DNA of 64,000 bases from CAJBIL01 sp044359525 (lineage in GTDB: Bacteria > Pseudomonadota > Gammaproteobacteria > Burkholderiales > Rhodocyclaceae): assembly GCA_044359525.1 (NCBI GenBank), contig JBIKLY010000005.1, positions 6,275 through 70,274 of the forward strand, given 5' to 3'. The notes under the pieces are model-generated. The model had not been told where the DNA came from, did not search any database, and worked only from the letters and a program-made list of their open reading frames with translations. Of the stretch, positions 59,020 through 64,000 are shown one piece after another. Every line of letters begins with the position of its first letter. The first letter of the stretch is position 1. Both the position numbers and the translations under genes were made by a program.

Positions 59020-60582
59020 TTACGAGCTGCATGAGAGCATTGAACAGCCCGCCTTGTGGCGCGCCCAGTCGGGACGTATGGCGCTCAGGTGTTCGCGTCC
59101 GGCCTGCTCCTGATAGGGATTTCTCAGGGTTTCAAGCAGCTCGTCAATCATCTCCGGATTCCCCTGTTCGGCCGCATCAATTGCCTGCTGTGCAAGGTAG
59201 TTGCGCAGCACAAAACGCGGGTTGTGCTGGTTCATGCGTTCTGTTTTTTCCGGCATGGCTTCTGCATCCTGTTGCAGGCGTTTTGTATAGCGTGTCAGCC
59301 AGGCGGAAAACCCGCTGCTGAAGCTGCGGTAGAAATCCTCCCGGTAAAATGCGCCGCGCAAAACGTCTGGTTCAGGTGCGCCGATTTCGATCTGTGCGAG
59401 ACTGCGGAAAAACTCGGTCATATCCACTTCGGCGCGCTGCATCAGGTCGAATGCGTCATTGACCAGATCGGCATCGTCTTCGCGCCAGGACTGGAAACCA
59501 AACTTTCCGGCAAGTGCCTGGCTGAAGCTTTTGGCATAGACGGTATCGTAGTGCAGCAGGCCGGCTTGCAGAATTTCAGGGGCGGGTAACAATATGGCCA
59601 GCGCGTCGGCCAGCCGTTCAAGGTTCCAGCGTGCAATTTCGGGTTGTCGGCCAAAGCAGTAACGGCGGCCGCTTGCGTCGGTGGTGTTCGGGGTCCAGCC
59701 CGGATCGAAATTGTCGATCCAGCCGTAAGGCCCGTAGTCGATGGTCAGGCCGAGAATCGACATATTGTCGGTGTTCATTACGCCATGCACAAAGCCGACC
59801 CGCATCCAGTGCACCAGCATGTCTGCCGTGCGCTGACAAATTTCGAGGAACCATGCCGCGATGCGCTGTTCAGGCTTTGCCGTCAGCTCGGGAAAGTCGC
59901 GGCTGATGGTGAAGTCTACGAGGCGCTGCAGCAGCGCCAGATCGCCACGTGCCGCCAGTAGCTCAAAGTGGCCGAACCGGGTGAATGAAGGGGCGACGCG
60001 GCAAACCACAGCGCCGGGTTCGTGCGCCGGGTTTCCGTCATAGAACATGTCGCGCAGTACGGTTTCGCCGGTGCTTACCAGGCTTAATGCACGCGTCGTC
60101 GGCACGCCGAGGTGATGCATGGCTTCGCTGCAGAGAAACTCACGGATTGATGAGCGCAGAACCGCGCGGCCGTCGGCGCGGCGCGAGTAGGGGGTTGGTC
60201 CCGCGCCTTTGAGCTGCAGCTCGAAACGCTGGCCGGCTTGGTTAAGCACCTCGCCGAGCATGATCGCACGACCGTCACCCAGTTGCCCGGCCCATTGCCC
60301 GAACTGGTGGCCGCCATAACACGTGGCATAGCTCATCATGCCCGGCAGCAGGCGATTGCCGGCCAGTGCTGCGAGCACTTCGGGTGCAGCCATTGCCCGG
60401 GCATCAAGACCAAGCGCGTCGGCAAGCTCGCGCGAGTAGGCGATCAAACGGGGGGCGGCAACCGGGCTGGGTGCGACCGGTGACCAGCAGGCGCCGGCAA
60501 CCTGGCGCGGCTGGTTGCGCAGATCGGAATCGCCGGGCAATTCACGCAAAAAGCGGTTGTCGAAATTCAGCGATGGGGTCAT
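59020..60582 (-). CDS. selO: SelO protein AMPylator (YdiU/UPF0061)
   Basis: 520 residues, full length for SelO. The pseudokinase-type core is clear: GGHQFGQWAGQLGDGRA, ELQLKGAGPTPYSRRADGRAVLRSSIREFL, HGVMNTDNMSILGLTIDYGPYGWID (the Asp-Asn pair and later Asp that bind metal and nucleotide), and the C-terminal Cys-rich end GCSMLSCSS, where eukaryotic homologues carry selenocysteine. In the family it transfers AMP to Ser/Thr/Tyr of redox proteins. It is monocistronic and divergent from paaX. Confidence 0.95.
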   Translation of the reverse strand: MTPSLNFDNRFLRELPGDSDLRNQPRQVAGACWSPVAPSPVAAPRLIAYSRELADALGLDARAMAAPEVLAALAGNRLLPGMMSYATCYGGHQFGQWAGQLGDGRAIMLGEVLNQAGQRFELQLKGAGPTPYSRRADGRAVLRSSIREFLCSEAMHHLGVPTTRALSLVSTGETVLRDMFYDGNPAHEPGAVVCRVAPSFTRFGHFELLAARGDLALLQRLVDFTISRDFPELTAKPEQRIAAWFLEICQRTADMLVHWMRVGFVHGVMNTDNMSILGLTIDYGPYGWIDNFDPGWTPNTTDASGRRYCFGRQPEIARWNLERLADALAILLPAPEILQAGLLHYDTVYAKSFSQALAGKFGFQSWREDDADLVNDAFDLMQRAEVDMTEFFRSLAQIEIGAPEPDVLRGAFYREDFYRSFSSGFSAWLTRYTKRLQQDAEAMPEKTERMNQHNPRFVLRNYLAQQAIDAAEQGNPEMIDELLETLRNPYQEQAGREHLSAIRPDWARHKAGCSMLSCSS

Positions 60583-60811
60583 GGCAGGCGGTTTCGTGTG
60601 GCGGGCGAGCTTGTGGCTTGTCCGGAGTGGGCTTCTGAACTTCCTGTTTTTTCGCCAAGTGTCAGCGTTGAGGATAAAGACATGACCGGCTGAAAAACGT
60701 TCGCCGGCGTGAACGGCTTGCCGGCTTTGTCACCGCGTTTTGCACTTCCTGAGCGGAGGCGTTGGCAGTCGCTATAATCGAACGGTTCCCATTTTCGCTA
60801 TTGCTGCTCCG
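60583..60811. other. Divergent selO-paaX intergenic region
   Basis: 229 bp. A perfect TATAAT at 60773-60778 reads toward paaX, 33 bp before its ATG, with only a weak TGAGCG at -35 (60750-60755). No clear selO promoter or palindromic operator was recognised. Confidence 0.4.
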
Positions 60812-61768
60812 ATGACTCACCCGATTCGTAACCGTATTGATGATTTTCGTGGGCAAAAACGGGTTCATGCCAATTCGCTGATTATTTCCCTGTTCGGCGA
60901 TATCGTTGTACCGCGTGGCGGGCGCATCTGGCTGGGGAGTCTGGTTGGGCTGCTGGAACCGCTTGGGCTCAGGGCGGCGATGATTCGCACGGCGATGTTT
61001 CGTCTGGCACGGGAGGAATGGCTGCGCACGGAAGCGCTTGGCCGGCGCAGTGATTATCTGCTTACCGCTTCCGGCCAGCGCCGTTTCGACGAGGCTTCAA
61101 GGCACATCTATGCCTCCCGTGCGCCGCGCTGGGATGGTCGCTGGCGGTTGATCGTCAATCTCGGGCCCATTGTGCAGAAAGACCGCGATGCCCTGCGCCG
61201 CGCGCTCTTCTGGCGTGGTTTCGGTGCGCTCGGTCTGGATTGTTTTGTCCATCCGGGTGCCGATCTCTCCGACGTCTTTGATGCGCTGCGTGCCGAAGGG
61301 CTCGCTTATCTGCCCGCTGGCTTGATGCCGCTGCTGGCCGATGATGCGCGTTTGTCGGGTTCGGCCAGCAATGCGGATCTAATCGCCCGGGCGTGGAATC
61401 TCGGTGAGTTGTCGGCTGCCTACGGGCAATTCATTGCGACTTACCAGCCCGTGCTGGCCGAGCTGCAGCGCGACCGGAATGCGCTGCTCAAGGACGAGGA
61501 TGCTTTCCTGGTGCGCCTGCTGCTGATTCACGACTATCGCCGCCTGCTGCTGCGTGACCCGGAGCTGCCCGATGTCCTCGTGCCCATCGCTTGGCCAGGC
61601 CAGACGGCGCGTGTGCTGTGTAAAGCGATTTATCGCCACTTGCGGGCGCCTTCGGAGCGTTATCTCGATCTTTATTTAAGGACTGCCGACGGCCGTTCTC
61701 CACCACTTGACCTCGCCCTGGCCGAGCGCTTTCCTGAAAACGATCCGCTGACAACAGCTGTGTCTTAG
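60812..61768 (+). CDS. paaX: PaaX-family transcriptional regulator
   Basis: 318 residues, the usual PaaX length. N-terminal winged helix (HANSLIISLFGDIVVPRGGRIWLGSLVGLLEPLGLRAAMIRTAMFRLAREEWL), central domain (WDGRWRLIVNLG) and C-terminal domain (LDLYLRTADGRSPPLDLALAERF). PaaX represses phenylacetate catabolism and responds to phenylacetyl-CoA. No paa genes lie in the window, so this copy is an orphan here. ATG 60812 fits the family start; the ribosome-binding site is poor. Its end overlaps the convergent XRE gene by 4 bp. Confidence 0.87.
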   Translation: MTHPIRNRIDDFRGQKRVHANSLIISLFGDIVVPRGGRIWLGSLVGLLEPLGLRAAMIRTAMFRLAREEWLRTEALGRRSDYLLTASGQRRFDEASRHIYASRAPRWDGRWRLIVNLGPIVQKDRDALRRALFWRGFGALGLDCFVHPGADLSDVFDALRAEGLAYLPAGLMPLLADDARLSGSASNADLIARAWNLGELSAAYGQFIATYQPVLAELQRDRNALLKDEDAFLVRLLLIHDYRRLLLRDPELPDVLVPIAWPGQTARVLCKAIYRHLRAPSERYLDLYLRTADGRSPPLDLALAERFPENDPLTTAVS

Positions 61769-62496
61769 CGGCGCAACGCGGCAAAGCCGACCGGTTCCCA
61801 CTCCCGCAGCGCCATCAGCAGGCCCATGCCGCGCCTTTGTGCAAGCGGCGCAGTGAGGCTCGCTTCATGCAATTCCGAGAATTTCTGGCGCAGCCGCCGC
61901 AACTCGACCTGAAACTGCGTGCTGGCGTCGGCTGTCAGCATGCCGTGCGTGAACGCATGGCTGTCAAACGCCGCAGAAAAAGTGTGGTCGAGAAAATCAG
62001 CCTCTCCCTGTGCCTTGAAGAAATGGCGGATCGGGCCACCCGGCAACCAGTCGAAATCACGGGCTACGTTGATCCGCACCCGGTCGCCCGGCAACAGGTC
62101 GATCAGGCGCAGACGATCCAGCCGCAACAAGCGCTGCAGGCATTCGGCCTGATTCAGCCGGTAGGTGCCGACGATATTGTCCAGTGTCCAGTGATTCAGT
62201 GCGCATACGGCAACCAGCAGAAGCTTTGGATCGGAGATCAATTCGTTTTCCTGCGCCGGACTTAGCGTCTTCAGGCGGGGTTCGCTGCCGGCGGCCTCCT
62301 GAACCAGTTCGGCGAGCGTCAGACCAAGCAGCTTGCTCAGTTGTGCCAAACGGTCTACGGTGAATCGACCGTTGGCAAACAGGCGCTTGACGCTTGGTTC
62401 GGAGATGTCCAGTGCGCTGGCGACATCGCGGTAGCCGAGTCTCCGGATTTTTAACTGGCGCTTGATGGTCTGGATGAGCTGTGTCGTTTCGTTCAT
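61765..62496 (-). CDS. XRE-family regulator with long C-terminal domain
   Basis: 243 residues. An N-terminal HTH_3 domain (IKRQLKIRRLGYRDVASALDISEPSVKRLFANGRFTVDRLAQLSKLLGLTLAELV) and a ~170-residue C-terminal domain with a DRLRLIDLLPGDRVRINVARDFDWLPGGPIRHFF segment, as seen in a family of proteobacterial XRE regulators with an uncharacterised sensor part. It is divergent from the ceramidase-like gene, which it may control. The DNA between them is AT-rich, with a TATCGATA palindrome at 62507-62514. Confidence 0.85.
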   Translation of the reverse strand: MNETTQLIQTIKRQLKIRRLGYRDVASALDISEPSVKRLFANGRFTVDRLAQLSKLLGLTLAELVQEAAGSEPRLKTLSPAQENELISDPKLLLVAVCALNHWTLDNIVGTYRLNQAECLQRLLRLDRLRLIDLLPGDRVRINVARDFDWLPGGPIRHFFKAQGEADFLDHTFSAAFDSHAFTHGMLTADASTQFQVELRRLRQKFSELHEASLTAPLAQRRGMGLLMALREWEPVGFAALRR

Positions 62497-62615
62497 GAGG
62501 AAAGTATCGATATATGATTCCTTTAAGGCTATATTTCAATACATAGTCTGTCAAAGTTTCATTTTATTTGACTCGCTGGCAGTGTGGAGGCACTTCATCA
62601 CCGAGGAGCGCCATC

Positions 62616-63428
62616 ATGAATCGTTTGCTTACCTGTTTGCCACTTTCTATTACCCTTCTGGCAGTACTCGCCATGCTGGTGCATGGGCCGATCCCCCAGT
62701 TGGCGCATTACCACGACTTTGCCGATCAACGCAGTGGCTTTGGTCTGCCTTGCGTCGCGGATGTGCTGTCGAATGCCGGTTTTGCATTGCTGGGGCTTGG
62801 CGGAGTCGCCAGCTTGTGGGCAAGGCGCGCTACGCCTTCGATCAAGGCCGGCTGGCCAGGCTACTGCCTGTTTCTGATCGCGTTGGTGCTGACTGCGATC
62901 GGTTCGAGCTATTACCATCTGGCACCCGATAACGCCCGTCTGGTCTGGGATCGATTGCCAATTGCACTGGCTTGTGCGGGACTGCTGGCGGGGGTTCGTG
63001 CGGAAACCCGGCCTGCGTCAAATGGTCTGCTTTTTATGCTGATCGTGGTCACCGGCGCCGTCGCCAGTGTCGCTTGGTGGCGTTTTACAGAACAACAGGG
63101 GGCGGGTGACCTGCGCCCGTATCTCCTTCTCCAGGGCTTGCCGATCGTCTTGATTCCACTGTGGCAGGCAATTTATCGGGCACCTGTGGCGGATCGCCGG
63201 TCGTTTGCCCTTGCGTTGGGTCTTTATATTGTTGCCAAGCTTGCTGAACTGCACGATTTTGAATTGCTTCAACTGTTCGGGTGGATCAGCGGCCATACGC
63301 TGAAGCACCTGCTGGCGACGGCTGCTGCTGCCGTGCTGGTTAGCCGGCTGGTGCGTCGGGTGCGGGAAGGCGAGGCGCGTGCTTACGTTGCCGGCGAAAG
63401 CGGCTCGCGTGCCGTGCCGGTTATCTGA
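62616..63428 (+). CDS. Ceramidase-like seven-helix membrane hydrolase (CREST superfamily)
   Basis: 270 residues with about seven helices. Conserved polar residues match the alkaline-ceramidase/CREST pattern: HYHDFADQRSGFGLPCVADVLSNAGFALLG (Asp, Asn), SSYYHLAPDNARLVWDRLP (Ser, His, Asp) and a C-terminal HTLKHLLA pair of His that would complete a zinc site. A membrane amide or ester hydrolase is expected; the substrate is unknown. ATG 62616 with GAGGAG was chosen over the upstream in-frame ATG at 62568. Divergent from the XRE gene. Confidence 0.8.
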   Translation: MNRLLTCLPLSITLLAVLAMLVHGPIPQLAHYHDFADQRSGFGLPCVADVLSNAGFALLGLGGVASLWARRATPSIKAGWPGYCLFLIALVLTAIGSSYYHLAPDNARLVWDRLPIALACAGLLAGVRAETRPASNGLLFMLIVVTGAVASVAWWRFTEQQGAGDLRPYLLLQGLPIVLIPLWQAIYRAPVADRRSFALALGLYIVAKLAELHDFELLQLFGWISGHTLKHLLATAAAAVLVSRLVRRVREGEARAYVAGESGSRAVPVI

Positions 63429-63678
63429 GGGTGAGGCGGAAGCCGGCGTGCGGCTCGATCAGCTCGGCGGTGTCGTCGATGAACAGGGGGCCGAGCATGA
63501 AACGCACTTTGGCGACCATGAAGGCGGAGAGTGCCGCGCTGTTTTCCAGGATCAGCTCTTCGCCGCCTTTCATCGCCTTGGCGAGCGGTCCGTAGTGGAA
63601 CAACAGGCGTGGGCCTTCCCAATATTCCTTGCCGATCAGTTCGTCGAGATCGGTTCGTTCCGTGCAGATGTGCATCAT
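63421..63678 (-). CDS. Small conserved-type hypothetical protein
   Basis: 85 residues (MMHICTERTDLDELIGKEYWEGPRLLFHYGPLAKAMKGGEELILENSAALSAFMVAKVRFMLG...). It has no signal or membrane helix and an amphipathic alpha/beta character. ATG 63678 (or 63675) has a GGAG site 8-9 nt upstream; a longer in-frame start at 63828 would add a low-complexity N-terminus. It overlaps the convergent ceramidase-like gene by 8 bp. Family not recognised. Confidence 0.6.
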   Translation of the reverse strand: MMHICTERTDLDELIGKEYWEGPRLLFHYGPLAKAMKGGEELILENSAALSAFMVAKVRFMLGPLFIDDTAELIEPHAGFRLTLR

Positions 63679-63834
63679 GGCTTTTCTCCGTGGAGCGGGG
63701 ACGCTGTTTTCCATAACGGGGGGAAAGCTTGAAGCTTGAGGTTTTTGTGTCGGGCCTGGACTTCCGTTTGAGCTTCCAGCATCACCTTCCTCAAGGCGAT
63801 TGTCGGCAGTGATGCCTGAACCTGCCAAAGCAGC

Positions 63835-64000
63835 CTACCTTTTTGCTTGCTTGTATTTTTTGAAGACGGTTCTCGCGTCCAGTTCGGCGCGCTCCTGTGT
63901 ACAAATTGCCGGGTCGTCGTCGTGCAGGCTGAAGAAGTCGTCTGCTTGCGCACGCATGATCAGCGCAATCGCCGCTTCATCTTTCATGGTGTAGATCTCG
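63835..64000 (-). CDS. Hypothetical protein, 3' part (may continue past window)
   Basis: The minus-strand frame reads EIYTMKDEAAIALIMRAQAD, then DFFSLHDDDPAICTQERAEL, then a basic end VFKKYKQAKR and stop at 63835. It is open to the window edge, so it may be the C-terminus of a longer protein or a 50-residue protein starting at ATG 63987. Composition is that of a real helical protein; family not recognised. Confidence 0.5.
   Translation of the reverse strand, partial: EIYTMKDEAAIALIMRAQADDFFSLHDDDPAICTQERAELDARTVFKKYKQAKR

Noticed and set aside
63679..63834. N-terminal extension of the 85-residue hypothetical protein to ATG 63828
   Set aside because: The added 50 residues are low in complexity and lack conservation-like character, while ATG 63678 has a GGAG site at proper distance.

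Overview
This 64 kb window is GC-rich, densely coding bacterial chromosome. Its gene content points to a betaproteobacterium, most likely a member of Rhodocyclales such as the Dechloromonas/Azonexus group. That placement is inferred from protein character and gene order; no rRNA gene is present to confirm it. I found no tRNA or rRNA gene, CRISPR array, prophage or transposase. About 45 genes can be supported.

Layout. (1) 1-13.7 kb: the 3' part of a giant two-partner-secretion adhesin (TpsA, about 4,000 residues in the window, N-terminus outside it), overlapping its outer-membrane transporter TpsB. (2) 13.8-14.4 kb: a BrnT/BrnA toxin-antitoxin pair on the minus strand with a strong, apparently leaderless promoter. 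(3) 14.5-23.9 kb: a respiratory formate dehydrogenase operon (DUF3305, DUF3306, polyferredoxin, TorD-type chaperone, small TAT protein, catalytic FdhA with Cys in place of Sec, iron-sulfur FdhB, a small lipoprotein, cytochrome b FdhC, an Ala/Pro-rich periplasmic protein). It has a near-consensus sigma-54 promoter inside it and a rho-independent terminator at its end. (4) 23.9-28.7 kb: smaller genes, including an OmpA-like gene whose 3' end is joined to the 3' remnant of a Crp/Fnr regulator, a methyltransferase, MtfA peptidase and an EamA exporter. (5) 28.7-35.2 kb: relA, a small basic protein, ppk and ppx, a stringent-response/polyphosphate cluster with a candidate Pho box in the ppk promoter. 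(6) 35.2-38.7 kb: a four-gene MCE lipid-transport operon (STAS-MlaE permease, ATPase, MlaD-like, auxiliary lipoprotein). (7) 38.7-44.5 kb: acyl-CoA synthetase, a crotonase lacking the usual catalytic glutamates, a GGDEF-EAL protein and a CoA transferase/hydrolase. (8) 44.6-52.7 kb: a K+ channel, then a compact signalling module: small membrane protein, transporter-type histidine kinase, stand-alone receiver, a degenerate kinase fused to a DEDDh exonuclease, and a CBS-nucleotidyltransferase (DUF294). (9) 52.7-54.6 kb: PilU-type ATPase plus a cyclic-nucleotide-binding protein. (10) 54.6-64 kb: thioesterase, a PhnD-like binding protein overlapping a CHASE-PAS histidine kinase, SelO, PaaX, an XRE regulator, a ceramidase-like membrane protein and two small hypothetical genes.

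How the parts fit. The formate dehydrogenase genes would deliver electrons from periplasmic formate to the quinone pool. The relA/ppk/ppx group links starvation signalling to polyphosphate. The 45.7-52.7 kb module is the best candidate for poorly understood biology: sensing through a solute-symporter-like kinase, with a nuclease and a nucleotidyltransferase as possible outputs. Three palindromic intergenic elements (25.4, 26.8 and 55.1 kb) are a further layer. Two are related in sequence, and one of these carries a precise 27-nt hairpin-forming insertion.
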